A stretch of DNA of 14,066 nt from Dehalococcoidia bacterium (GTDB lineage: Bacteria; Chloroflexota; Dehalococcoidia; Dehalococcoidales; RBG-16-60-22), in the NCBI GenBank assembly GCA_030615655.1, contig JAUWYU010000023.1:1-14066 (forward strand), read 5' to 3'. Each line of letters begins with the position of its first letter. The first letter of the stretch is position 1. The notes beneath the pieces were generated by a model, which saw only the letters and a program-made list of their open reading frames with translations, was not told the origin of the DNA and did not search any database. Below, piece after piece: positions 1-7,777 of this stretch. Made by a program: the position numbers and the translations under genes.

Positions 1-1111
1 TGTATTCCTCAGTCTCCACGAGGACTTTCTCATGCACGTCATCGGTGGCGGTCGTCTTTGCAATATCAAAGATGGGGCCGCCCTCCCCAGGTACCCAATG
101 TGCCTCATATGCCAGCTCCGCCTCACTATTTACAGACGTCACCTGACCCAGACTGTCTCTGACCTGGTCAATGTATGACCCGAAGTTCTCCTCAAACCAG
201 GTGTTGGACTCATCCCAGGGTATAGAGCGGAGGATTTCCAGTTCTTCAGAGGCGAGGTCTAATATCTCATTTTTTACTTGCTCAACCCGGGCGCTATTCC
301 CCACCTCCTTTGCCTCAAGCCAGTCGGTAAGGAGGATTAGCACCTCCTCCACTGAGCCACACCTGTCGCTCATCCATGGGAGAACCGGCACCCCGGCCTG
401 GCCATACGCCCTGATTAGCAGGCTTTGCATATCATCCGCAGAAGCGGTCCAGGTAGCCACCAACTGCCTTGCCTCGCCATACCTTTCTTCGTCAATAAGC
501 GATCCAACCTCTGGCATAATTTCCGCCCAGAAGTCGAGTATCGCTTCCCCGACAGAAATAAAATCCGACATGTTCCTAACCATGGGCTCCACCCCGGCGA
601 GGAACGCTTCAGCCCGTTGGAAAGCGGTAGCCAGATAGCCGACCACCTGCTCCTTCTTGCTGAAATAGTCCTGGTACCAGTTGGGGATATCCAACTCCTC
701 GGCCTCATCAATGATAGGCGGCGTATAATTAAGCTCGGCCTTTGCCTCGGCCACCCTAGTAACCATCCCGGGGTGGTCCTCAGCAAGCTGGAGCATCTCT
801 TCCTTTGTCCCGTCTCTCCAGGTTTCCCAGAATGTGTCACAGTAATCTGCTACCTCCGCACCTGTGTCTACCGCAGTGTTCAGAAGAGCGCCGAGCTCAC
901 TGCGCAGTTCATCAGCCTCCGCTCTCTGGTAAGCAACAACCGAGGCTGCCCCTTCCGGTCCCTCCTCGGCGGGAACTCCTATTCCTGCTGGTCCCTCTTC
1001 TCCTGGTGTAACTACCTCTCCCGAGCCACATCCCGGAAGGGCAATTGCCATCATTGTGAGTGCCACCACTCCTGAAAGTAACCATTTAAACAATTCACTT
1101 CTTCGTTTCAT
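1..1111 (-). CDS. Lipoprotein of unknown family, 3' end beyond the window edge
   Basis: The reading frame is open from an ATG at 1111 to the left edge (about 370 codons, no stop), so this is a partial gene. An AGGAGGT ribosome binding site at 1119-1125 supports the start. The N-terminus is KRR followed by a hydrophobic stretch and a lipobox ending LPGC, with Cys28 the predicted lipidated residue, so the mature protein should be anchored on the outside of the membrane. A short Gly/Glu/Pro linker with two EEGP copies follows (about residues 34-50). The rest is acidic, rich in Trp, Glu and Ala, and looks largely helical, with no further membrane segment. I do not recognise the family. The gene stands alone and is divergent from the SDR gene at 1533. 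The long frames on the opposite strand here are shadows. Confidence 0.85.
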   Translation of the reverse strand, partial: MKRRSELFKWLLSGVVALTMMAIALPGCGSGEVVTPGEEGPAGIGVPAEEGPEGAASVVAYQRAEADELRSELGALLNTAVDTGAEVADYCDTFWETWRDGTKEEMLQLAEDHPGMVTRVAEAKAELNYTPPIIDEAEELDIPNWYQDYFSKKEQVVGYLATAFQRAEAFLAGVEPMVRNMSDFISVGEAILDFWAEIMPEVGSLIDEERYGEARQLVATWTASADDMQSLLIRAYGQAGVPVLPWMSDRCGSVEEVLILLTDWLEAKEVGNSARVEQVKNEILDLASEELEILRSIPWDESNTWFEENFGSYIDQVRDSLGQVTSVNSEAELAYEAHWVPGEGGPIFDIAKTTATDDVHEKVLVETEEY

Positions 1112-1431
1112 AATTGTTACCTCCTGTTAGTTTAATGTCTTTCCTTCCCTTCACTATATTGAAGGCTTACCTCCACAGATGCTTTCAGCTTTCAAGTAAT
1201 ACTCTAATTGCGATAAGAGTATACTGCTACCTAGTTTGGCGGTCAATACCGACATAACTCTCGACCAGAATGAAGAGGCCAATGTTCCATCTAAAGACTT
1301 TCTAAAGACTTTGAACATTCCGCTAAAAAGTGCCATCGAGGAAGATTGTTGACATGCCACCAGCGAGCGGTCTACTCTGCACACAAAAGGGGAGGCAAGC
1401 GTAGTGCGTGAAATTTGCCAGCATAAGGTTG

Positions 1432-1437
1432 TATAAT
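1432..1437 (+). promoter_or_regulatory. Candidate -10 element for the SDR gene
   Basis: A perfect TATAAT lies 95 bp before the SDR start. No good -35 is found 16-18 bp upstream, so the promoter would need an activator or be weak. It would give a leader of about 90 nt that contains the inverted repeat at 1462-1482. Confidence 0.35.
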
Positions 1438-1461
1438 TAGTCGGAAAGGCACCGTTTGAGT

Positions 1462-1482
1462 TCCCATGCCAACGACATGGGA
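1462..1482 (+). repeat. 7-bp perfect inverted repeat in the SDR leader
   Basis: Arm TCCCATG (1462-1468) is repeated as its reverse complement CATGGGA (1476-1482) with a 7-nt loop. It lies between the candidate -10 and the ribosome binding site at 1521-1528. It could be an operator or an RNA hairpin; it has no T-tract and so is not a usual terminator. Confidence 0.4.
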
Positions 1483-1532
1483 TACATAGAATACGAGCCG
1501 GTCTTAATCGCAAAAAATAAAAGGAGGTAGAC

Positions 1533-2300
1533 ATGTCACCAGTATTACAGGACAAGGTAGCCATAATCACCGGAGCCAGCCGTGGCCTCGGGCGGGCTTT
1601 CGCCGTAAGGTTCGCCCAGGAAGGAGCCAAACTACTGCTAACCACCACCGACCCGGAGAGGGCCGAGGGCACGGTCAAGGAGATAAAGGGCAAAGGCGGG
1701 GAAGTGGCTATCATAAAGACCGACATCTCGGTTGAAAGCGACACCCAGAAGCTGGCGGAGAAGGTTATGCAGGAGTACGGACGGGTGGATATCCTCATCA
1801 ACAATGCCGCCATATGGTATGGAATCGAGGCGAAGCCGTGGGACATCTGGACGGCGGAGGAATGGGACCGAATATTTTCGGTGAATGTAAAGGGAACCTG
1901 GCTGGTCTGCAAGGCAATTGCCCCCCTCATGGTAAAGCAGTCCAGCGGCAAGATTATCAATATCGCCTCTAACGTTGCCAGAGTCCCGGCGGCCTCGTTC
2001 TTTATGCCGTATTCCTGCGGCAAGGGAGCCATTTACACACTGACTCACGCCCTGGCCCACGCGCTGGGTTCATCGAATATCAATGTCAATGCTATCGCGC
2101 CGGGATACACGGCTACCGAAGCGAGTTTAAACCAGGCCGGCACCGACCAAACATTCAAGCTGGCGACCTCGGAACAGTCCATTCAACGGCGCGAGGAGCC
2201 GACAGACCTGATAGGGGCGGCCGTGTTTCTAGCCTCGGCAGATTCGGATTTCATGTCGGGGCAGGTCATCTATATAGATGGCGGCACCGTGATGTTATAA
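1533..2300 (+). CDS. SDR-family NAD(P)-dependent oxidoreductase
   Basis: This 255-residue protein is a classical short-chain dehydrogenase/reductase with a Rossmann fold, expected to oxidise or reduce a hydroxy/keto group in the cytoplasm. Visible motifs: the nucleotide-binding TGASRGLG at 13-20, NNAA at 90-93, and the complete catalytic tetrad Asn118, Ser146, Tyr160 and Lys164 (YSCGK). The C-terminus has the usual FLAS...GQ...DGG ending (about 232-251). Length is normal for the family. Arg17 in the glycine loop hints at NADPH, but this is weak. An AAGGAGGT site at 1521-1528 fixes the ATG start. The next gene, 159 bp downstream, is a CoA-transferase, so the substrate may be an acyl-CoA or its precursor; that is inference, since family members cannot be assigned substrates from sequence alone. 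Confidence 0.93.
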   Translation: MSPVLQDKVAIITGASRGLGRAFAVRFAQEGAKLLLTTTDPERAEGTVKEIKGKGGEVAIIKTDISVESDTQKLAEKVMQEYGRVDILINNAAIWYGIEAKPWDIWTAEEWDRIFSVNVKGTWLVCKAIAPLMVKQSSGKIINIASNVARVPAASFFMPYSCGKGAIYTLTHALAHALGSSNINVNAIAPGYTATEASLNQAGTDQTFKLATSEQSIQRREEPTDLIGAAVFLASADSDFMSGQVIYIDGGTVML

Positions 2301-2459
2301 GGCTTCATGCTTTGAGGAAAACAGGGATAATCCCGGCATGTTCCAGATGAGCACCACGCCGGAAAGGGCGATGCGCATATGCTGATAAAGACTCCCTGGA
2401 CACCCAGAGCGACCATGGTGCGGGCATACCAATCAGAGCCAAAAGAAGTGAGGTGAAGC

Positions 2460-3653
2460 ATGGCCGGTCCATTGAACGGAATCAGAATCCTTGACCTGAC
2501 GCAGGTGCTATTCGGTCCTTTCGCTACCATGCTGCTCAGCGATATGGGCGCCGAGGTCATCAAGATTGAGAGGCCGGTGGTAGGCGATATCGCCAGGGGC
2601 AACGGCCCTGTTGTCAGGGGAGTAAGCACTTACTTTCTCAGCCTCAATCGCGGCAAGAAAAGCGTCACGCTGAATTTAGCCACCGAGTCAGGGGTAGAGG
2701 TGTTTCTGAAACTGGCGAAGAGCGCTGACGTGCTGGTTGAGAATTTCACGTCTGGAACAATGGATAGACTGGGTCTCAGCTACGAAAGAGTAAGGGAACA
2801 TAATCCCGGAATCATTTATGTTGCCGGCTCCGGCTTCGGTCAATACGGGCCCTATGCCAACAAGCCTGCTTTCGATGTCACTGTCCAGGCTATGGGGGGA
2901 GTCATGAGCATCACCGGTGAGGAAGGGGGTCCGCCGGTAAGACCGGGGGCATCTTATGGCGACATTGCGGCGGCCCTATTTATGTGTACGGCCACTCTCG
3001 CGGCTTTACAGGAGCGCCATATAAGCGGCGAGGGGCAGTACGTGGACATAAGCATGCTGGACTGCCAGGTAACGGTCCAGGAAAACGCCTTTGTCCGCTA
3101 TCTTAATACCGGCGAGATACCCCACGCTCTTGGCACAAGGCACCCCGTCATTACGCCGTTCCAGACTTTCCAGACCAGGGACGGCGACATTGCCGTAGCT
3201 CTGAGGGGTGGAATCAAAGACCAGTGGCCACTCTTCTGTGCGGCCATCGACCGTGTCGATATCATCGACGACCCGAGGTTCAAGGACGGCTGGTCACGCA
3301 CTCAGAACTATGAAACGCTGGAACCGATACTAACAGAGGCCATGAAAACCAGAACCACTCAAGAGTGGGCTGAAGAGCTGGAACAGGCCGGCATACCCTG
3401 CGGTCCAGTCAATACCATTGAGCAGGCGGCCAGCGACCCGCAGATAGCGGCCAGAGACATGATTATCAATGTCCAGCACCCGGAGGCAGGCAGCTTCAGG
3501 GTTGTCAATACACCTTTCAAGTTTTCCAGGACACCCTATAAAGTGGAACAAGCCTCTCCGGACCTGGGGGAGCACACTCAAGATGTCCTGAGCCAGCTAC
3601 TGGGGATGAGCCATGAAGAGATAAGCAGGCTGGAAGGTTCAGGCGTGATTTGA
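2460..3653 (+). CDS. CaiB/BaiF (family III) CoA-transferase
   Basis: This 397-residue protein matches family III CoA-transferases, which move CoA between carboxylic acids through an aspartyl-CoA thioester. The N-terminus GIRILDLTQVLFGPF and the following LSDMGAEVIKIE are the family hallmark. The nucleophile is most likely Asp168 in SYGD, the position equivalent to Asp169 of formyl-CoA transferase. The family's interlocked-dimer fold and length of about 400 residues fit. A GAGGTG site at 2450-2455 precedes the ATG. The gene follows the SDR gene on the same strand and precedes the DUF169 and flavodoxin genes, with gaps of about 150 bp that could hold internal promoters. The substrates cannot be deduced. 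I see no truncation or missing motif. Confidence 0.93.
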   Translation: MAGPLNGIRILDLTQVLFGPFATMLLSDMGAEVIKIERPVVGDIARGNGPVVRGVSTYFLSLNRGKKSVTLNLATESGVEVFLKLAKSADVLVENFTSGTMDRLGLSYERVREHNPGIIYVAGSGFGQYGPYANKPAFDVTVQAMGGVMSITGEEGGPPVRPGASYGDIAAALFMCTATLAALQERHISGEGQYVDISMLDCQVTVQENAFVRYLNTGEIPHALGTRHPVITPFQTFQTRDGDIAVALRGGIKDQWPLFCAAIDRVDIIDDPRFKDGWSRTQNYETLEPILTEAMKTRTTQEWAEELEQAGIPCGPVNTIEQAASDPQIAARDMIINVQHPEAGSFRVVNTPFKFSRTPYKVEQASPDLGEHTQDVLSQLLGMSHEEISRLEGSGVI

Positions 3654-3805
3654 GGTTGTCCGATAGGGGAAAAACGGCTTCTCTCGTTGCACGAAACAAT
3701 GCAGCGGGCGGCTCAAGCCCCGAGCATCCAGGCATTTCATGAATGACGGTATTGTCGCTACTCCTCAGCCGTCTTCATCAAAATATATGATTAGAGGAGG
3801 TTAAT

Positions 3806-4564
3806 ATGAGACCACTTCAGACCGATTTTTCCATTTACAGCAAATTCAATTTTGAGAAGCCACCTGTAGGCGTCAAGTTCCTGTTCCACAAACCGGAAGG
3901 CATAGAGCCACTGGACAAAAGCCTGGCTCTCTGCGAAATGCTCAAGGAAGCCCATCAAAGAGGAGCTCCTTTTTACTTCACCAGAGATAATGAGAACTGC
4001 GTCGGAAAAAGCTTCCTGGGTATGGTGGGCGAATCACCACCGCCCTCCGATGGCGGGCTACTGGGAGTTAAACTGGAAATTTTTCAGGAGCCACATGCTA
4101 ACATCCGCCTGCGCCGGTTCGTTTATACTATGGAGCCGGGCGCGGTCAACTATGTCGCCATGTCGCCGTTAGACAAATTGACATTCGAGCCAGACCTCCT
4201 AATTATTATGGCTAATCCCGGCCAGGCAGAAATCGTGCTGAGGGCGATGACTTATTCAACCGGGGAGATGTACGAGAGTAAGGCGACACTGGTAGGGGGG
4301 TGTTCCTGGCTCTACGTTTATCCCTATCTCAGCGGGAAAGTGAATTACACGATTACCGGCCTAGCCTATGGTATGAAAGGAAGACAGGTATTTCCCGAGG
4401 GATTGATGCTGATATCCATCCCTCATAACTGGATACCGACCATAACCCGGAACCTGAACGAAATGAAATGGGCTATTCCGGCATATACGTTAGGCAGGGA
4501 AAAGTTTATACAATACGAGCAGCAAATACGGAAAGAATTAGCCCAGGAGTCTCAGATTCCCTGA
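3806..4564 (+). CDS. DUF169 family protein
   Basis: This 252-residue protein has the pattern of DUF169: an early PPVGVKFL segment (19-26), a conserved Cys in LCEML (Cys43), the NCVGKSFLG motif (Cys65), and a later GGCSW (Cys166). Three spaced cysteines in a family common in anaerobes suggest a metal or redox role, but the function is not established. No signal peptide or membrane helix is seen. A GAGGAGGT site at 3794-3801 fixes the start. A flavodoxin gene begins 28 bp after the stop, so the two are probably co-transcribed and may work together. A 152-bp gap separates it from the CoA-transferase. Confidence 0.85.
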   Translation: MRPLQTDFSIYSKFNFEKPPVGVKFLFHKPEGIEPLDKSLALCEMLKEAHQRGAPFYFTRDNENCVGKSFLGMVGESPPPSDGGLLGVKLEIFQEPHANIRLRRFVYTMEPGAVNYVAMSPLDKLTFEPDLLIIMANPGQAEIVLRAMTYSTGEMYESKATLVGGCSWLYVYPYLSGKVNYTITGLAYGMKGRQVFPEGLMLISIPHNWIPTITRNLNEMKWAIPAYTLGREKFIQYEQQIRKELAQESQIP

Positions 4565-4592
4565 ACCGTGTTTATATTTTTAAGGAGGGTAA

Positions 4593-5132
4593 ATGAATGC
4601 GCTCATTATTTACTGGTCGGCTACGGGAAACACGAAACAGGTAGCCGAGACCATTCATAACGCGCTGAAAAGCGGCGGTGTAAATTCGGTGTTAAAACCT
4701 GTGAAAGAAGCAGAGACCGAGGAGCTGTATGAATATGACCTGGTCTTTATCGGAGCGCCGTCTTATATGTGGCAACCGCCCGAACCGGTCCAGGAATATA
4801 TAAAAGAAAAAATGAACTACCACAGGGAACGCGGCGATATAAAGCTGTGTACCCCGAAGCTGCCCGGGAAAAAGGGAGTGGTCTTTGTCACGTATTCCGG
4901 GCCACACACCGGCATAAGCGAAGCGATACCCGTGGGTAAATACCTCGGGCAATTTCTTGAACACCTGGGGTTTGACGTAGCCGGAGAATGGTACGCCGTC
5001 GGCGAGTTCCATGGTTCTGAAGAGAACAGCACCAAGGGCAGGCTGGGGGATATCAGGGGACGGCCGAATCAGCAAGACCTGGATAATATCACAAGAGACG
5101 TGAATGAACTTCTCAAGACCGTTACCGGCTGA
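4593..5132 (+). CDS. Flavodoxin-like FMN protein
   Basis: This 179-residue protein starts with beta-strand NALIIYWSATGNT, where residues 9-14 (SATGNT) form the FMN phosphate-binding loop of flavodoxins. The AETIHNAL helix and the DLVFIGAPSY strand-turn that covers the flavin follow in the expected order, and VVFVTYSGPHTG (about 96-107) is the next flavin-contacting strand. Its length is typical for a long flavodoxin or flavodoxin-domain protein. It should carry electrons in the cytoplasm or act as a small NAD(P)H-flavin oxidoreductase. The ATG is preceded by TAAGGAGGG at 4581-4589. It is the last gene of the rightward cluster, directly after DUF169. No clear terminator is visible in the 38 bp before the convergent gene. 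Confidence 0.9.
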   Translation: MNALIIYWSATGNTKQVAETIHNALKSGGVNSVLKPVKEAETEELYEYDLVFIGAPSYMWQPPEPVQEYIKEKMNYHRERGDIKLCTPKLPGKKGVVFVTYSGPHTGISEAIPVGKYLGQFLEHLGFDVAGEWYAVGEFHGSEENSTKGRLGDIRGRPNQQDLDNITRDVNELLKTVTG

Positions 5133-5170
5133 TACATAGCCATCTTTTAAGGAAAGGGACTGGCACCCCC

Positions 5171-5656
5171 CTAGACACCCGTCAAGCTTATCAGATATTC
5201 CTTCAACCAGCTTAAAGCGGCCCCGGCGGCGCTTCTTTTATTCTGCTCGCGGTCGCCGTGGAATACGTGCCTCCGGCTGGAGACGCCACCTTCATGAGCC
5301 ATGCCAAGGTAGAAAAGTCCTACCGGCTTATCCACAGCCGCCCCGGACGGTCCGGCAATACCGGTATCGGCCAGGCAGATATCAACCGCCAGCACTTTTC
5401 TACCGCCTGCCGCCATCTGCTCAGCTACCTGCTGACTCACGGCGCCGTACCGCTCAATGGTGTCCGCCCCGACGCCGACAACCTTAATCTTGGTCTCATT
5501 GCTGTAGGCCGTCACCGACCCCTTATAGTAGTCGGAGCTGCCGGGGACATTGGTAATGCGGTGGGAGAGCAGGCCGCCGGTGGCCGACTCCACCACTCCG
5601 AGGGTCAGTCCCCTGCGCCGCAGTAACTCGCCGATTTCCTGTTCCAGTCCCGCCAT
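5171..5656 (-). CDS. pncC: PncC-type nicotinamide-nucleotide amidase (CinA C-terminal domain)
   Basis: This 161-residue protein is the stand-alone CinA C-terminal domain, known to deamidate nicotinamide mononucleotide to nicotinate mononucleotide in the pyridine nucleotide salvage cycle. Seen motifs: ESATGG (23-28; ESCTGG is more usual, so Cys is replaced by Ala), AYSNETK (50-56) with the conserved Lys, DTGIAGP (97-103), and GDREQNK (134-140). The length matches the single-domain form; the N-terminal molybdopterin-like domain of full CinA is absent. It starts 2 nt after the radical SAM stop, with an AGAGGT-like site inside that gene's end, so the two are translationally linked. It is the last gene of a three-gene leftward operon. 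Confidence 0.92.
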   Translation of the reverse strand: MAGLEQEIGELLRRRGLTLGVVESATGGLLSHRITNVPGSSDYYKGSVTAYSNETKIKVVGVGADTIERYGAVSQQVAEQMAAGGRKVLAVDICLADTGIAGPSGAAVDKPVGLFYLGMAHEGGVSSRRHVFHGDREQNKRSAAGAALSWLKEYLISLTGV

Positions 5657-5658
5657 AC

Positions 5659-6804
5659 TTAGATATACCTCTCCATTAAATTAAATAGTACTTCATCAAG
5701 CGCGCCGTCTTCACCAATTCTCCCCATCACCCGTCCGACTTCTTCATGACGGTAAGCATCATCCAGGTCGTCAAGTCTATTATATATGCCGAGTCGGCGG
5801 CCGAGCTTGAAATTAGCCCTCTCATCCGGCGGCAGGGCCTGAAAACGGCCGATGACGGCCAGCATGTTCTCTTTATCTTCGGGCAGTTTGCCTTCGACTT
5901 CCTGCAATAGATTTATCATGTGGTCGCTGACGATATACGAATGACAATCGAGATTCTCAATAAAGAGCTTCTCCTCTTCTATAATCTCCTCATCCGTGGC
6001 CCGGGCAAAAGCACCGCTGACAACATCGTTATGTAAAGGCATCCGACTCTGGATGGTCAGGGTGCGAAACCGAATAAAGTCGGGGTTAATTTCGTTCAGA
6101 ACCCTGGCTGTCTCCAAGGCATGCTCACGCCACATCTTACTGCCGCCCACACCCAGCATAACGTATTCGCACAGAGATATCCCCGATGCCACCACATTCC
6201 TGCCGCCGACGATATGGTCGGCCGCGGTGACCCCTTTATCCATAAATTCAAGCACGGGGTCGTAGCCCGATTCCAGCCCGATGTGAAGTCGGGAAAGCCC
6301 GGCCTCGCGTAGCTCAACCAACTCGTCCAGAGTCTTCCGGGCCGCCGTCTTCGACCGGGAGTAGCTGGTGATACGGTCGATGCCGGGGAAGGTCTCCTTC
6401 AGGTACTTTATCACCTCAACAAGGTCGGGAGTCTTCATAATCAGGGTATTAGCGTCCTGAAGGAAGACGTGTTTGCCGCCGGCATACAGCCAGAGAGCAA
6501 CGTTACGATAGGCATCATTGGGAGGACTGCTGCACACAATAGCGGCCACTTCCCTAAGGCTTTTGTCGCCGGATTTCCGGGCAAGCTCACCAATCCTATC
6601 GTGAATCACCCTGGCTGTCCGGATATCCTGCTTTACCTCCTCCACCGTCCGCAGCTGGAATTTATCGCCTTTATAGATAGGACAAAACTTGCACCGATTC
6701 CAGGGGCAGTTTCTGGTGACACGGATGAGCAGCGAGAAGGCCTCGCTCGGCGGCCGGATTGGCCCCAGCTCAAAAGATTCCGTTAATGTTTCCGTCATAG
6801 CCAT
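5659..6804 (-). CDS. Radical SAM protein with CX4CX2C cluster motif
   Basis: This 381-residue protein has the layout of radical SAM enzymes that bind a [4Fe-4S] cluster and cleave S-adenosylmethionine. The three cysteines are Cys33, Cys38 and Cys41 (NCPWNRCKFC), giving CX4CX2C instead of the usual CX3CX2C; translation of the bases confirms this. Downstream, HIGLESG (about 175-181) and GGRNVVASG are typical of Elp3/HemN-like radical SAM barrels. No B12-binding or extra ferredoxin domain is visible. The substrate is unknown. The annotated ATG overlaps the upstream hydrolase gene by 10 nt; a second ATG at 6798 (residue 3) forms a classic ATGA overlap with that gene's stop and may be the true start. 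The neighbouring hydrolase and PncC suggest a small-molecule repair or salvage operon, an inference. Confidence 0.9.
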   Translation of the reverse strand: MAMTETLTESFELGPIRPPSEAFSLLIRVTRNCPWNRCKFCPIYKGDKFQLRTVEEVKQDIRTARVIHDRIGELARKSGDKSLREVAAIVCSSPPNDAYRNVALWLYAGGKHVFLQDANTLIMKTPDLVEVIKYLKETFPGIDRITSYSRSKTAARKTLDELVELREAGLSRLHIGLESGYDPVLEFMDKGVTAADHIVGGRNVVASGISLCEYVMLGVGGSKMWREHALETARVLNEINPDFIRFRTLTIQSRMPLHNDVVSGAFARATDEEIIEEEKLFIENLDCHSYIVSDHMINLLQEVEGKLPEDKENMLAVIGRFQALPPDERANFKLGRRLGIYNRLDDLDDAYRHEEVGRVMGRIGEDGALDEVLFNLMERYI

Positions 6805-7457
6805 AAGAGCACGTTGTTTTTGATGAAATCGAAGTTGGACGCGACTTTGTCGGCGCCGGTCACGACACCCATGTGACCGGGAAGCAGGTATTCAACCTCC
6901 AGGCACGACAGCGCCTCTATGGACTTTTTCAGCTCATTGCTATTACCGCCGGGGAGGTCAACGCGGCCGGTATTCATGTCAAATATCACGTCTCCGCAAA
7001 TAAGCACCTTGTCCTGCCGATTGTAAAAGCAGATACAGTCAGGAGAGTGCCCCGGAGATTCAATTATCTCCAATTCCACATTATCATTGTTTAAGCGGTT
7101 ATGGTCCAGACAGTAATCTTCGGTTAACTTCAGCGGCTGTATCCCGAAGAGCCGGGCGCCGTCAACCACCACCATCTGATAGTTTTCCTTGTGGACAGGG
7201 TGAATGGCAATTTCGGCTCCGGAGAGCTTTTTAAAGGTTTCATCGGCACCGCAGTGGTCGATATGAAGGTGCGTATTGGTGATGACGCTAATATCTTTGG
7301 GGTTAATGCCATCTTTATATAAACCACCAACCTTTACCGGCAGAAATACCGGGTTGCCGGGGTCGATAATAATACCGGGATTCCCCGTGATGACATAGGT
7401 ATTACAGTCCAGTATTCCCTGTTCCCGATAAAAATATAGATTATTTGTCAGTTTCAT
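6795..7457 (-). CDS. Metallo-beta-lactamase-fold hydrolase
   Basis: This 220-residue protein has every metal ligand of the fold: THLHIDH gives His63, His65, Asp67 and His68, followed by His137 (SPGHSPD), Asp156 (CGDVIF) and His195 (LPGHMG). It is therefore expected to be an active two-metal hydrolase, in the glyoxalase II-like group; the substrate could be a thioester, lactone or phosphodiester. It has no signal peptide, so it should be cytoplasmic. GGAGAT lies just before the ATG at 7457. It is the first gene of the operon that continues with the radical SAM and PncC genes, overlapping the former. It is divergent from the small membrane protein gene, with a 91-bp shared gap. Confidence 0.92.
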   Translation of the reverse strand: MKLTNNLYFYREQGILDCNTYVITGNPGIIIDPGNPVFLPVKVGGLYKDGINPKDISVITNTHLHIDHCGADETFKKLSGAEIAIHPVHKENYQMVVVDGARLFGIQPLKLTEDYCLDHNRLNNDNVELEIIESPGHSPDCICFYNRQDKVLICGDVIFDMNTGRVDLPGGNSNELKKSIEALSCLEVEYLLPGHMGVVTGADKVASNFDFIKNNVLLWL

Positions 7458-7499
7458 GCTATATTATCTCCAAACGCATAAAATACAGCGTTTCATTCA

Positions 7500-7529
7500 A
7501 TTATATAACATTCGAAGCAATACGATAAA
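7500..7529 (-). promoter_or_regulatory. Candidate promoter for the hydrolase-radical SAM-pncC operon
   Basis: On the minus strand a perfect TATAAT lies at 7505-7500, and TTTATC at 7529-7524 (18-bp spacer) is a modest -35. This would start transcription near 7493, leaving a leader of about 36 nt with a GGAGAT ribosome binding site. Confidence 0.4.
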
Positions 7530-7548
7530 CCGAGAAGGAGGTCACCTG

Positions 7549-7743
7549 ATGGGAATAATAGCGGCAATCTTAGGCGGCATCGGCGGACTCTCCGCCGTAC
7601 TGGGCATTATTACCGCCCTGGAAGTAGACCTGAATATTGGTGACCAGTTCACCACGATGTTCTGGTTTGTGCTGTCGGTAATTCTGCTTCTGGGGTCCAT
7701 CGCCCTGTCGGTGGGGCGCGGGGCCGGCGGAGATTTTGACTAG
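7549..7743 (+). CDS. Small two-helix membrane protein, 64 residues
   Basis: The same frame is open from further upstream, but the ATG at 7549 is preceded by a perfect AAGGAGGT at 7535-7542, which sets the start and gives 64 residues. Two hydrophobic segments are visible: about residues 2-24, rich in Gly and small residues (helix-packing GxxxG-like pattern), and about 38-59. A short acidic linker (EVDLN) lies between them and the C-terminus ends GRGAGGDFD. It should be an inner-membrane protein. I do not recognise a family. It is divergent from the hydrolase operon and 34 bp ahead of the YggU gene. Confidence 0.75.
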   Translation: MGIIAAILGGIGGLSAVLGIITALEVDLNIGDQFTTMFWFVLSVILLLGSIALSVGRGAGGDFD

Positions 7744-7777
7744 TCAACCCCCTTTTCCATGACCGCAAATAATCATA

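Larger units (their letters stand above)
1112..1532. other. Divergent intergenic region, 421 bp, no gene seen
   Basis: This gap separates the leftward lipoprotein gene from the rightward SDR gene, so it should carry both promoters. Seen in it: a 6-bp inverted repeat (1148-1153 with 1160-1165), a second with arms TACTCT and AGAGTA (1200-1205, 1216-1221), a TTGACA at 1349-1354 followed after 16 bp by a poor TCTACT, a perfect TATAAT at 1432-1437, and a 7-bp inverted repeat at 1462-1482. A minus-strand TATAGT at 1153-1158 could serve the lipoprotein gene but has no clear -35 partner. No convincing reading frame with a ribosome binding site lies here. Confidence 0.5.

Noticed and set aside
425..1075. 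Long plus-strand frame of 216 codons (and others at 171-638)
   Set aside because: It is antisense to the lipoprotein frame, which has a lipobox and a strong ribosome binding site; the translation looks like no protein.
1154..2032. Minus-strand frame of 292 codons
   Set aside because: It is antisense to the clear SDR gene over most of its length and has no ribosome binding site or recognisable motif.
3786..3791. TATGAT as a -10 for the DUF169 gene
   Set aside because: It abuts the ribosome binding site, leaving no room for a normal start, and has no -35 at the right distance.
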